Below, piece after piece: positions 17,857 through 26,419 of a stretch of 64,000 nucleotides of DNA. The notes beneath the pieces were generated by a model. The model saw nothing but the letters and a program-made list of their open reading frames with translations, made no database searches and had not been told where the DNA came from. Source of the stretch: Bradyrhizobium sp. SRS-191 (GTDB lineage Bacteria; Pseudomonadota; Alphaproteobacteria; Rhizobiales; Xanthobacteraceae); NCBI RefSeq assembly GCF_024586915.1, contig NZ_JANBVS010000002.1, positions 1-64,000 of the forward strand. Direction: 5' to 3'. The translations under genes and the position numbers were made by a program. How positions within the stretch are numbered: the stretch's first letter is position 1; each line of letters starts with the position of its first letter.

Positions 17857-18636
17857 TCACCGGTTCTTGTTCACCGGCTTGCGCTTCTCGATGAACGCCG
17901 CCATGCCCTCGGCGCGGTCTTCCAGCGCGAAGGTGGCGTGGAAGAGGTTGCGCTCGACGTTCATGCCCTCGGAGAGCGGGGTCTCGAAGGCGCGGTTGAC
18001 GGCCTCCTTGGCCATCGCGGCGGCGGGGCGCGACATCGATGCGATCTTCTCGGCCGCAGCCATCGTCTCTTCCATCAGCTTGTCGGCGGGCACGATGCGG
18101 CTGACGAGGCCGGCGCGCTCGGCTTCCGCGGCATCCATCATGCGGCCGGTGAGGCAGAGGTCCATCGCCTTGGCCTTGCCGATCGCGCGGGTCAGGCGCT
18201 GCGTGCCGCCGATGCCGGGAATGGTGCCGAGCGTGATTTCCGGCTGGCCGAACTTGGCGGTGTCCGAGCAGATGATGAAGTCGCACATCATCGCGAGCTC
18301 GCAGCCGCCGCCGAGCGCATAGCCCGAGACCGCAGCGATGGTCGGCTTGCGGCAGCGCGCGACGCGGTCGCCGCCGATCGCGGTGAAGTCGCTCGAGAAC
18401 ATGTCGATGAAGCTCTTCGGCTGCATCTCCTTGATGTCGGCGCCGGCGGCGAAGGCCTTCTCGCTGCCGGTGATGACGATGCAGCCGATGGCGTCGTCGG
18501 CCTCGAGATCGTCGACGGCTGCTGCGATCTCGCGGAAGACGCCGAACGACAATGCGTTGAGCATCTTCGGCCGGTTCAAGGTGATGACGCCGACCGCGCC
18601 TTTGCCCTCGACGATGATGTGCTCGTAAACGCTCAT
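17857..18636 (-). CDS. Enoyl-CoA hydratase
   Basis: 259 residues, the standard crotonase length. The oxyanion-hole segment AAGADIKEM and the two catalytic glutamates, in GGGCELAM and in PEITLG, are present. That combination is typical of the short-chain enoyl-CoA hydratase (EchA/PaaF-like) of beta-oxidation. ATG at 18636 is chosen for its AGGA ribosome binding site; a TTG at 18651 has none. A strong terminator hairpin ends only ~14 bases before the start codon, so the gene needs either read-through or a start site inside that short leader. Confidence 0.92.
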   Translation of the reverse strand: MSVYEHIIVEGKGAVGVITLNRPKMLNALSFGVFREIAAAVDDLEADDAIGCIVITGSEKAFAAGADIKEMQPKSFIDMFSSDFTAIGGDRVARCRKPTIAAVSGYALGGGCELAMMCDFIICSDTAKFGQPEITLGTIPGIGGTQRLTRAIGKAKAMDLCLTGRMMDAAEAERAGLVSRIVPADKLMEETMAAAEKIASMSRPAAAMAKEAVNRAFETPLSEGMNVERNLFHATFALEDRAEGMAAFIEKRKPVNKNR

Positions 18637-18649
18637 GTTTCCTGCCCCC

Positions 18650-18678
18650 AAATCAAACAGCGGGCAATCTGCCCGCTG
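18650..18678 (-). terminator. Intrinsic terminator between the small exported protein and enoyl-CoA hydratase
   Basis: A perfect 8-bp stem CAGCGGGC / GCCCGCTG (18671-18678 with 18658-18665), 5-base loop, followed on the minus strand by TTTGATTT. It would end the transcript of the upstream 124-residue gene. It abuts the ribosome binding site of the hydratase. Confidence 0.8.
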
Positions 18679-18716
18679 CTCGGCTTCGCATCAAGTAGGG
18701 GCGGGGACGCCGCGCG

Positions 18717-19091
18717 TCAGATCATGAACATCCGCGCGGCCGAGCCCAAGGTGAGCAGGGTGCCGCAGGCGATGAAGATCTTGCCGATGATCGAGGCCTT
18801 GTCCCAGCCGGAGCCGTCGTCATTGCTGACGGTGACGAGGTTGACGGTGGCGGGCTCGGCCGGCGCCGATTCGGTTTCGGCTGTTTGAGCCGCGGGCGCC
18901 GCCTGCGCCTCGGTCGCCATCGGTGCCGGAAACACGTCCTGCTTGGCAGCCTGCGCGGTGTCGGAGCCGACCGGCAGGAACGGACTGTAGGTCTGCTGTT
19001 CGGCCGCGCGTACGAAACCAGTCCCGGCAAGGCTCAGGACGAACGCGGCGGCGATGATGAATGCTGTACGTCCACTGGCTTGGATCGTCAT
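18717..19091 (-). CDS. Small exported protein of unknown function
   Basis: 124 residues. A signal peptide or N-terminal anchor covers about residues 8-29 (AFIIAAAFVLSLAGTGF), then an Ala/Pro/Glu-rich linker, and a C-terminal hydrophobic segment (IIGKIFIACGTLLTLGSAARMFMI). ATG at 19091 has GGAGAAGG just upstream. I do not recognise a family. It diverges from the ECF sigma gene at 19416 and ends at a clear terminator. Confidence 0.75.
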   Translation of the reverse strand: MTIQASGRTAFIIAAAFVLSLAGTGFVRAAEQQTYSPFLPVGSDTAQAAKQDVFPAPMATEAQAAPAAQTAETESAPAEPATVNLVTVSNDDGSGWDKASIIGKIFIACGTLLTLGSAARMFMI

Positions 19092-19415
19092 ATTGGCCTT
19101 CTCCCCACCCTGCCAGCCCATGACGGAGTGAGACCCCGACAGATGTCGAGAACGGGGCAGAAAATAGGTATCTTCCGGCCGCTCACGGCAAAACGGAGGC
19201 GACGCCGAGCGCGTCGGCGGCGGCCTTGACGGTGCAGTCCACAAACCGATCTTGCGCGGATCGATTTGGTGCTATGGAGCGGTTCCGAGATTTGCCCGCT
19301 GGCGTGCTCTCCGTGTGGCGCAACTCGGATTGTTCCGAGGCCGAGCGAGTGATCACGAATTTGTGATCAGTTCGTTCTTCGAGTAACAAATTGCGGGGCC
19401 AGGGCGAACTGTCGG
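19092..19415. other. Divergent intergenic region, no gene seen
   Basis: 324 bases between the small exported protein and the ECF sigma gene. It must hold both promoters. I could not assign a defined ECF-type promoter pair. Confidence 0.4.
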
Positions 19416-19973
19416 GTGGGAGCGCAGGTGCGCGAGCGTGACGACGAGTGGACGGGCTGGATGCGCCAGGCCGTCGCCGGAGACGACGAGGCCTATCATC
19501 GTCTGCTGAAGGCGATCACGCCGGTGCTGCGCGCAGCATCGCGGCGGGGCCTCGCGCGCGCCGGCCAGCCGCCCGACCAGGCCGAGGACATCGTGCAGGA
19601 AATTCTGTTGGCGGTTCATCTCAAGCGGCACACCTGGGACGTCAATGCGCCGTTCGCGCCCTGGCTGTTCGCGATCGCCCGCAACAAGCTGATCGACATG
19701 CTGCGCCGGCGCGGCCGGCGGGTGTTCGTCGATATCGACGATTTCTCGGAGACGCTGGCCGACGAGCCGCCGGCGCCGAGCCTCCCGGCGAGCGAGGTCG
19801 AAGCGCAGCTGAAGACCCTGCCGCAGCGTCAGCGCGACGTGCTGCAGTCGATCGCGGTCGAGGCCGCCTCGATCAAGCAGACGGCGCAGAAGTTTTCGAT
19901 GAGCGAGGGCGCGGTCCGGGTGGCGCTGCACCGGGCGCTAGCGACGCTCACGGCCAAGCTACGGGACACATGA
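19416..19973 (+). CDS. ECF-type RNA polymerase sigma factor (SigF-like, NrsF-paired)
   Basis: 185 residues with sigma region 2 (about 20-90; DQAEDIVQEILLAVH is the core-binding part, APWLFAIARNKLID the -10 recognition part) and region 4 (about 125-180; TLPQRQRDVLQSI then a helix-turn-helix). Translation probably starts at GTG 19416; GTG 19428 is an alternative. The stop overlaps the ATG of a membrane protein of the NrsF (DUF1109) family, the known partner of SigF-type ECF factors in Caulobacter, where the pair answers metal and oxidative stress. The partner supports the assignment; target promoters are not visible. Confidence 0.87.
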   Translation: MGAQVRERDDEWTGWMRQAVAGDDEAYHRLLKAITPVLRAASRRGLARAGQPPDQAEDIVQEILLAVHLKRHTWDVNAPFAPWLFAIARNKLIDMLRRRGRRVFVDIDDFSETLADEPPAPSLPASEVEAQLKTLPQRQRDVLQSIAVEAASIKQTAQKFSMSEGAVRVALHRALATLTAKLRDT

Positions 19974-20614
19974 TCATGGACACCGATCAGCTCATCCGCA
20001 CCCTTGCCGCCGACAATGCGCAGCGCGTGCTGCCGGTCGGCATCATCATGGCGCTGGCCCTGATGGCGGCGACGCCGGTATCGACCGCGATGCTGCTGAT
20101 CGGGCTCGGCATCCGCCCGGACATCTGGCTCGCGGTGCGCAATCCGTTCTTCGACCTGAAGTTCGTCGTCACCACGGCGCTGGCGATCCCGGCGCTGATC
20201 ATCAGCGTGCATCTGTCGCGGCCCGAAGCCTCGCTGCACGGCTGGGGCTGGCTGCTGGTCGCGCCGATCGTCGTCCTGATCGGCGGCATCGCGGCCGAGA
20301 TGATGCTGCCGCAGCGGGCGCCGATGATGGCGCGGCTGGTCGGCCATAATTCGATGCTGTGCGTCAGCGCGATCCCGGTGCTGTCGCTGCCGATGCTGGG
20401 CGCGGCGCTGTTCGGCCTGCGCCACGGCGCCCCGTCGCGCCCGGCGGTCGCGGGAGGCATCGCGGGGCTGGTGTCTGCGGGGATTGCCGCAACGCTCTAT
20501 GCCGCGCATTGCACCGACGATTCACCGCTGTTCGTTGCGACCTGGTACACGATCGCTGCGCTCGTCGTGGCCGGGCTCGGCGCGCTGATCGGCCGGCGGG
20601 TGCTGCGTTATTGA
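19970..20614 (+). CDS. NrsF-like (DUF1109) membrane anti-sigma factor
   Basis: 214 residues with about six TM helices filling most of the length and a short cytoplasmic N-terminus (MDTDQLIRTLAAD). NrsF of Caulobacter silences SigF and depends on two conserved cysteines; here there are exactly two, one in NSMLCVSA and one in AAHCTDD, in the second half of the protein. ATG at 19970 overlaps the sigma factor stop (ATGA); ATG at 19976 is equally possible. Tight coupling would keep sigma and anti-sigma in balance. Confidence 0.85.
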   Translation: MIMDTDQLIRTLAADNAQRVLPVGIIMALALMAATPVSTAMLLIGLGIRPDIWLAVRNPFFDLKFVVTTALAIPALIISVHLSRPEASLHGWGWLLVAPIVVLIGGIAAEMMLPQRAPMMARLVGHNSMLCVSAIPVLSLPMLGAALFGLRHGAPSRPAVAGGIAGLVSAGIAATLYAAHCTDDSPLFVATWYTIAALVVAGLGALIGRRVLRY

Positions 20615-20633
20615 GATTGCGCTCGGCGATCGA

Positions 20634-21737
20634 TCAGGCCGGCGCCGCTGTATCCTGCACGCGATGGAAGCGCAGCACCTGCTGCGCCGTGGAGCGCCGC
20701 AGCCGCTCATAGGTCGCCTTGGAGGCGACGAGGTCGGTCGCGGCGCTGCCGGCCAGCTCATCGCGCATCCGGATGATCGATTCGACCGCCGGCCAGGCCA
20801 GGCCTGCGACCTTGGCGAGGATCATGACGCCCTCGGCACGGCTCTCGATCATGATGCTCTCGGCGACCGCGACCGGCACGTTGGCCATGGCGGCGACCGC
20901 GGCATTGGCCTCGTCGAACTTGCGCTGCTCGGTGAACTGAACCAGGAGGCGATCGTCGAGCCGGCCATCGGCATGCAGGGAGCGCACCAGCGCATGCGCG
21001 ATCTCGGTCTGGCTCGTCAGCGCCACCGCGCTCGATCGCGCCCGCCTTCCGGCAGTCCGCACGGCGGAGGAGACCTCCTGCGCGAGCTTGGGATTGGCCG
21101 CCTCGAGCCGCGTCCGCACCGTGGCCGAGGCCTTTGCGACGAGCTTCAGATAGAGATGGCGGGGCAGGTTGGGCTGCAAAGCGAGGCATGCGGCGAGGTT
21201 CTCGTCGAGCGCCGCGCGATCGACCAGCGCATCGAAGCTGCGCTCCGAGAGGTCGGCGCCGGGATTGCTGACCGTGCTGTGCACGACCGCGTCATTGCCG
21301 CGCCGGAGCAGGATGTCGGTGACGGCGCGGCTGAGCACGCGGCGGATCGAGATCGCGAGCAGATGCGCCTGGCTCTTGGTCTCGGCGGTGCGGATCAGCG
21401 CGGCTTCGTCGAGCCGTTCGGATTTCGACAGCACGGGACCGGCGACCTCGATGGCGTCGTCATCGGCGAGCCGGTGCAAGGTCCGCGGCGGGGCGCGGTC
21501 GAGCGGCGCGAGCCGGCTCGCGAGCAGGGCGCGCGCCGAGGTCTCGATGTGGTCGATCAGGCATTCGAACACGTCGTCGAACAGCGCCACCTGGTCGTCG
21601 GCAAAATCCGCCGTGCCCTCCACGAACAGGTCGGTCACCTTGCGCAGGGTCTCCACCCGCCGCGCCACGGTGCCATGCGCGAGCGTGTCCTCGAGCTCGT
21701 CCAGCAGGCTCTCATTGGGCTTGGGCTTCGTCGTCAT
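20634..21737 (-). CDS. DUF2336 domain protein
   Basis: 367 residues, predicted soluble and largely helical with HEAT-like repeated helix pairs, no signal peptide or TM segment. It matches the DUF2336 pattern widespread in Bradyrhizobium and relatives; function is unknown. It starts 10 bases after the stop of a GGDEF protein on the same strand, so the two are probably co-transcribed and it may work in cyclic-di-GMP signalling. A second DUF2336 gene lies at 62747-63703. The 3-prime end faces the NrsF-like gene with only 19 bases between stops. Confidence 0.82.
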   Translation of the reverse strand: MTTKPKPNESLLDELEDTLAHGTVARRVETLRKVTDLFVEGTADFADDQVALFDDVFECLIDHIETSARALLASRLAPLDRAPPRTLHRLADDDAIEVAGPVLSKSERLDEAALIRTAETKSQAHLLAISIRRVLSRAVTDILLRRGNDAVVHSTVSNPGADLSERSFDALVDRAALDENLAACLALQPNLPRHLYLKLVAKASATVRTRLEAANPKLAQEVSSAVRTAGRRARSSAVALTSQTEIAHALVRSLHADGRLDDRLLVQFTEQRKFDEANAAVAAMANVPVAVAESIMIESRAEGVMILAKVAGLAWPAVESIIRMRDELAGSAATDLVASKATYERLRRSTAQQVLRFHRVQDTAAPA

Positions 21738-21747
21738 GCCGGATCGC

Positions 21748-22896
21748 TCAGGCGCGGGTGACGCGATTGCGTCCCTGCGCCTTCGAGTCGTAGAGCGCGC
21801 GATCGGCGCGCGACAGCAGCGATTCCGTGGTCTCGTCGCCGCGCGCGGTGGCGACGCCGGCGGAGAAGGTGACCTGCAGGCCGGTCGAGAACGCGCTCCA
21901 GTCGAGGTCGGCGATGATCTGGCGCAGCCGCTCGGCGAGCCGGCAGGCCGGATCCTGCGGCGCGCCCGGCAGCACCAGCAGAAACTCCTCGCCGCCGTAG
22001 CGGCCGAAGCGGTCGCTGCCGCGGATGTTGGCGAACATCGTGATGGCGAAGGTGCGCAGCACGTCGTCGCCGGTCGGGTGACCGTGCTCGTCATTGATGT
22101 GCTTGAACCAGTCGAGATCGATCAGCACGACCGAGCAGGGCCTGCCGGCCTGGCGCGATCGTGTCAATTCCTCCTCCAGCACTTGCATGATCGAGCGCCG
22201 GTTCAGCGCGCCGGTCAGCTCGTCGAGCTCGGCCAGCTCCTCGATGCGGCGATAGGCTTCCTTCAGCTTCAGGCCGCGCTGATACAACGTCTCGCGCAAG
22301 GCGCTGGAGAAGATGCCGAGGAACATGCAGCCGGCGATGGTCAGCACGAACACCAGAAGCGTCGCGAGCCGCTCCAGGGCGTTGCCGGTGGGCATGCCGA
22401 GCGGCTTGTCCGTCAGCAGGAACAGGCCGGCGAGCCCGAGCGCCAGGAACGTCCAGCAGATCGCGGTCTGGCGCGGCGTGGCGCGCAGCGAGCTGAAGCC
22501 GACGACCAGATACAGCGTGCACAGGAAGACGATGCTGACTTCCGGCGCGATGTAGCAGAACGCGACCGTCAGCATCATGCTGATGATCGACTGCGGCACG
22601 ACCAGATAGTGGTCATGGAAGCGGTCGTTGAATCCGCTCTCCGACAGCACCGTCCACAGAGCGACGGTGAGGACGCCGATCGCCGCATAGGACGGGGCGA
22701 TCGTGGCCGGCACGGTGCCGGCCTGGGCGTAGATGAACAGGATGACCGCGTCGATCAGGTAGCATGCGGCGATCATCGCCAGGATCTGCCGGCGCCGGCC
22801 GGCGCGACGAACGCGCAGCTCGCGCGCCGGGGGCGAGCGAGAGCCGTCAGCATCGGCAACGGTGGGAATCGAATAAGGCGGTGCCGTGGTGCCCAT
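21748..22896 (-). CDS. Membrane-bound diguanylate cyclase (GGDEF)
   Basis: 382 residues. Six hydrophobic segments fill residues ~38-210, then a short coiled linker (LYQRGLKLKEAYRRIEELAE) leads to a GGDEF domain at ~225-382. The active-site loop is GGEEF, and an RxxD inhibitory site (RGSD) stands exactly five residues before it, so both synthesis of cyclic-di-GMP and product feedback are expected. The first gene of a likely two-gene unit with DUF2336. Confidence 0.9.
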   Translation of the reverse strand: MGTTAPPYSIPTVADADGSRSPPARELRVRRAGRRRQILAMIAACYLIDAVILFIYAQAGTVPATIAPSYAAIGVLTVALWTVLSESGFNDRFHDHYLVVPQSIISMMLTVAFCYIAPEVSIVFLCTLYLVVGFSSLRATPRQTAICWTFLALGLAGLFLLTDKPLGMPTGNALERLATLLVFVLTIAGCMFLGIFSSALRETLYQRGLKLKEAYRRIEELAELDELTGALNRRSIMQVLEEELTRSRQAGRPCSVVLIDLDWFKHINDEHGHPTGDDVLRTFAITMFANIRGSDRFGRYGGEEFLLVLPGAPQDPACRLAERLRQIIADLDWSAFSTGLQVTFSAGVATARGDETTESLLSRADRALYDSKAQGRNRVTRA

Positions 22897-23213
22897 GCGC
22901 GCGCAATTTGTTCCGGTTCAACTGAAAATCTACGTGGGAAAGCCTTTAACTTTGGTATCTAGGGGAACTGGGACAACGTGACGCCGCGGCATGCCGCGGC
23001 AGGGAATTTACGGCTTTCGGGCGCAGTTGGTCAGGAACGTAACATGGCAGGCGGGACCCCGCCGGGCGCGACCGCCCCGGGCGATGCAGCAAAATTGGCG
23101 TGTCTGTGCGCCAGCTCACACGTGGGGACGTGTCTTTCCGGTATTTTCAAGAATTTTGCGGTTGTATTCGAACCGCAATCTCATTCCTCCAGACCAATCT
23201 TGCGAGACGGCCA
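22897..23213. other. Divergent intergenic region with an 18-bp perfect palindrome
   Basis: Separates the GGDEF gene from the second ECF sigma gene. A perfect palindrome GCCGCGGCATGCCGCGGC lies at 22983-23000. Two GGAAC motifs (22964 and about 23034) could be ECF -35 boxes, but I see no matching -10 at proper spacing. No gene is seen. Confidence 0.4.
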
Positions 23214-23783
23214 TTGAGCGTGACAGCAGCGGCGTCAGACGAAACCCTGATTGCCCGGATCGCTCAAGGCGACCGGCTCGCCATGCAGGTGCTGTATGGG
23301 CGGCACCATGTCAGGGTGTACCGTTTCGGGCTCCGGCTCGTGCGGGACGAACAGGCCGCGGAAGACCTCATCAGCGAGGTCTTTCTCGACGTGTGGCGTC
23401 AGGCCGGCAAGTTCGAGGGCCGCTCTGCCGTCTCCACCTGGCTGCTGGCCATCACGCGGTTCAAGGCGCTCTCGGCACTTCGGCGCCGCAAGGACGTTGA
23501 GCTCGAGGACGACGCCGCCAACGCGATCGAGGACACGTCCGACGATCCGGAAGTGGCGGTGCAGAAGAAGAATACCGGGGAAGCCCTGCGCAAGTGCCTG
23601 ACCGCGCTTTCGCCTGACCACCGGGAGATCGTCGATCTGGTCTACTACCACGAGAAGTCCGTGGAGGAGGTGGCCGAGATCGTCGGAATTCCGGAAAACA
23701 CCGTCAAGACGCGCCTGTTCTATGCGCGCAAGAAATTGGCCGAACTCCTGAAGGCGGCCGGCATTGAAAGAGGCTGGCCATGA
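23214..23783 (+). CDS. ECF-type RNA polymerase sigma factor
   Basis: 189 residues from TTG 23214 (GTG 23220 is an alternative; a GTG at 23100 would add an unrelated tail). Region 2 runs about 10-80 (AAEDLISEVFLDVW, STWLLAITRFKALS) and region 4 about 125-180 (LSPDHREIVDLVYY, SVEEVAEIVGIPENTVKTRL). The stop overlaps the start of a single-span membrane protein with the form of an anti-sigma factor, followed by a subtilase. This gene order suggests a signal-transduction unit responding to envelope or protease signals. Confidence 0.87.
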   Translation: MSVTAAASDETLIARIAQGDRLAMQVLYGRHHVRVYRFGLRLVRDEQAAEDLISEVFLDVWRQAGKFEGRSAVSTWLLAITRFKALSALRRRKDVELEDDAANAIEDTSDDPEVAVQKKNTGEALRKCLTALSPDHREIVDLVYYHEKSVEEVAEIVGIPENTVKTRLFYARKKLAELLKAAGIERGWP

Positions 23784-24664
23784 TGGCTTTGAGCAAGAAG
23801 ATGCTGGAGCAAGAGCCCGGTGACGTCGAGCTGCTGTTGCCGTGGTACGCCGCCGGCACGCTGAATGCGCGCGACATGCGCCGTGTCGAGGAGGCGCTGG
23901 CGCAGGACGCCGATCTCGCCCGGCAATATGCCGAGATCCAGAAGGAATATGCCGAGACCATCGCGCTGAACGAAAGCCTCGGCGCGCCGTCGATGCGCGC
24001 GATGCAGAAGCTGTTCGCCGCGATCGAGGCCGAGCCGGAGCAGGCGCCCAAGGCGCAGCCCGGCGCCGGCGCGCGCATCATGGCGTTCTTCGAGAGCCTG
24101 TCGCCGCGCACCCTGGTCTGGACCGTGAGCCTCGGCGCGCTCCTGGTGGTGGCGCAGGCCGGCATCATCGGCGCCGTGCTGATGCGCTCGCAGACCGCGA
24201 CCTACCAGACCGCTTCGGTCGCCGAGGACAAGCCTGCGCAAGAGAAGCTCGCTCAGGACAAGAGCGTTGCTCCTGCACCCGTGAGCAGGCCGATGGCAGC
24301 GGCGCCGCCGCCGCCCAGCGCGGCCGCGCCGGCTCTGGCCGAACGGGCGCCTGATAACAGTATGGCACGTCAGCGCATCGCCGAAGCTCCGGCCCCGGCT
24401 GCGCCGCTGATCCGCGGTCTCGGCCCGCAGGTCGCCGGATCGACCGCGCCGGTCTACGCGCTGGTGCGCTTCGCGCCCGATGCGCGCATGGCCGACATCA
24501 CCGCGCTGCTCGACAGCTATCAGGCCTCGATCGTCGAGGGCGCCAAGGGCGGGCTGTTCAAGTTGCAACTCGGCACCCAGCCGTTGTCGCGGGCCGATGC
24601 CGACGGCCTGATCGGCCGGCTGTCGCGGGAGAAGATCGTCAGCCTCGCGGTGGCTGCTCAATAG
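23780..24664 (+). CDS. Single-span anti-sigma factor with a propeptide-like C-terminal domain
   Basis: 294 residues. The cytoplasmic N-terminus (~1-105) shows the anti-sigma helix pattern (VELLLPWYAAGTLNARDMRRVEEAL), without the HxxxCxxC zinc motif. One TM helix follows at about 111-136, then an Ala/Pro-rich periplasmic linker to ~220 and a compact domain at 224-294. That last domain (strand YALVRF, helix, GLFKLQL, helix, IVSLAV) resembles the strand-helix-strand layout of subtilase propeptide / I9 inhibitor domains, including that of the protease encoded next. The resemblance is my reading by eye. The ATG overlaps the sigma gene stop. Confidence 0.8.
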   Translation: MMALSKKMLEQEPGDVELLLPWYAAGTLNARDMRRVEEALAQDADLARQYAEIQKEYAETIALNESLGAPSMRAMQKLFAAIEAEPEQAPKAQPGAGARIMAFFESLSPRTLVWTVSLGALLVVAQAGIIGAVLMRSQTATYQTASVAEDKPAQEKLAQDKSVAPAPVSRPMAAAPPPPSAAAPALAERAPDNSMARQRIAEAPAPAAPLIRGLGPQVAGSTAPVYALVRFAPDARMADITALLDSYQASIVEGAKGGLFKLQLGTQPLSRADADGLIGRLSREKIVSLAVAAQ

Positions 24665-24697
24665 GCTGCGCCGTCCGAGGCGTCGTTCGGAGGCTCC

Positions 24698-26374
24698 ATG
24701 TCGCTGCGCGCATTGCTGCGGTCCGCAAGACATCTCGCCGCGCTGACCGCAGGCGTGGTTCTCGGCATGGCGGGCGGCGACATGAGCGCCTCGGCGCAGG
24801 CGATGATGCGCTCGCCCAACATCAACATCCCGAGCCGGGTGCCGAGCATCAATCCAGGCGCGGCGATGCGCGCGCCGCCGAGTCCGGGCATTGCCATCCG
24901 GCCTGCGCTGCCGACCGCGCGCTTCTCACCGAACCTGCAGTCCTCCTGCAGCCCGCCCGACCGCACGGCGTCAGGGGAATGCCTGAGGCGGCCGTCGGCG
25001 ACCGCCGAAGGCGGATCAGACAAGGCGATGTCGGCGAATGGGAACTCGGGCAAGGGCAGGTCGGCGAAGTCGGCGCAACGGCGCGAGCCCGCCGCCGCAG
25101 GGACGAGCGATCCGCGCAGCATCGCCAATGAGCTCGTCGCCGAGATCGACGGCAGCCTGTCCGCCGATCAGGCCGACGCGCTCGCGCGGCGCCACCGCCT
25201 GCAGCGCATCAGCTCGCAGAATTTTCCTTTGATCGGGGCGACCATCGGCCTGTTCAGGATCACCGACCGCCGCTCCGTCGAGGCGGTCAGGCGCGCCTTT
25301 GCGGCAGATCGCAGCGTCCGCTCGGTGCAGCCGAACTATCGCTACACCCTGCAGCAAAGCGCTCCACCTGCGGAGGGCGATCCGGCGCAATACGCTCTGG
25401 CGAAGCTTCGGCTGCCTGAAGCGCATCGGCTGGCGCAAGGCTCCAACGTCACCATCGCGGTGATCGATTCCGGGGTCGACCTCAAGCATCCCGAATTCGC
25501 CGATGCGTCGTTCGATGCGTATGACGCGCTCGGCGGCGACGAGGGGCCGCATGTGCACGGCACCGGCATTGCCGGCGTGATCGTCTCGCACAAGCGGCTG
25601 ATGGGCAGCGCGCCCTATGCGCGGATCATTGCCATCCGTGCGTTCGGCGTGGGCAAGAAGGGCGGCGGCCCGGAGAGCAGCTCCTATGTGATCCTCAAGG
25701 CGCTGGACTACGCGGCGCTGCATGGCGCGCAGATCATCAACATGAGCTTCGCCGGCCCGAAGGACGCCGTGATCGAGCGGGCCATCGCGGCGGTCGCGGC
25801 CAAGGACGTCGTCATGGTCGCCGCCGCCGGCAATGCCGGCGCGAAATCGCCGCCGCTCTATCCCGCCGCCAATCCGAACGTCATTGCCGTCAGCGCGACC
25901 GATACACGGGACCAGCTGCTGCCGGCGTCCAATCGCGGCAACTACATCGCGCTCGCCGCGCCCGGCGCCGACATCTTCCTGCCGGCGCCGGACGGCAAGT
26001 ATCAGATCATTTCGGGCACCTCGTTCTCCGCAGCCTATGTCAGCGGCCTCGCGGCGCTGGTGCTGGAGCGCAATCCGGCGCTGAAGCCGGAGACCGTGCG
26101 CACGGTGCTGACCAAGACCGCGCGCGATCTCGGCTCGCCCGGGCAGGACGAATTGTTCGGAGCAGGGGAGGCGGACGCGCTGGCCGCAGTGCAGGCCGTG
26201 CTGTCGCCGCAGGATAGGCCCGCGGTGTCGGCCGCACCTGCGGCCGGGCCTGCCGGCGACAGGGGACAAGACCTGGCGCCCGCACGCGAGCTGCGCCCGG
26301 CTTCGGCCATGGGACTCAATATGGGAACCGGCGACGCGCCGCCTGCCGATGCGGTTCGGCCGGCCCAGCAGTAG
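24698..26374 (+). CDS. Subtilisin-like (S8) serine protease, exported
   Basis: 558 residues. A signal region covers about 8-33. A low-complexity stretch to ~135 precedes an I9-like propeptide at ~140-223 (ending VRSVQPNYRY). The S8 catalytic domain then shows Asp257 (AVIDSGVD), His287 (HGTGIAGV) and Ser442 (GTSFSAAY), with the oxyanion Asn likely in AAAGNAG. A Pro/Ala-rich tail follows. It would act in the periplasm or outside the cell. It starts 33 bases after the anti-sigma gene on the same strand, so it is probably part of the sigma operon and either cleaves the anti-sigma factor or is a product of the response. Confidence 0.88.
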   Translation: MSLRALLRSARHLAALTAGVVLGMAGGDMSASAQAMMRSPNINIPSRVPSINPGAAMRAPPSPGIAIRPALPTARFSPNLQSSCSPPDRTASGECLRRPSATAEGGSDKAMSANGNSGKGRSAKSAQRREPAAAGTSDPRSIANELVAEIDGSLSADQADALARRHRLQRISSQNFPLIGATIGLFRITDRRSVEAVRRAFAADRSVRSVQPNYRYTLQQSAPPAEGDPAQYALAKLRLPEAHRLAQGSNVTIAVIDSGVDLKHPEFADASFDAYDALGGDEGPHVHGTGIAGVIVSHKRLMGSAPYARIIAIRAFGVGKKGGGPESSSYVILKALDYAALHGAQIINMSFAGPKDAVIERAIAAVAAKDVVMVAAAGNAGAKSPPLYPAANPNVIAVSATDTRDQLLPASNRGNYIALAAPGADIFLPAPDGKYQIISGTSFSAAYVSGLAALVLERNPALKPETVRTVLTKTARDLGSPGQDELFGAGEADALAAVQAVLSPQDRPAVSAAPAAGPAGDRGQDLAPARELRPASAMGLNMGTGDAPPADAVRPAQQ

Positions 26375-26419
26375 CGTCAACGTTTTCGTGAATGGTCCGA
26401 AATTCCCGCTGTCGCTTTG

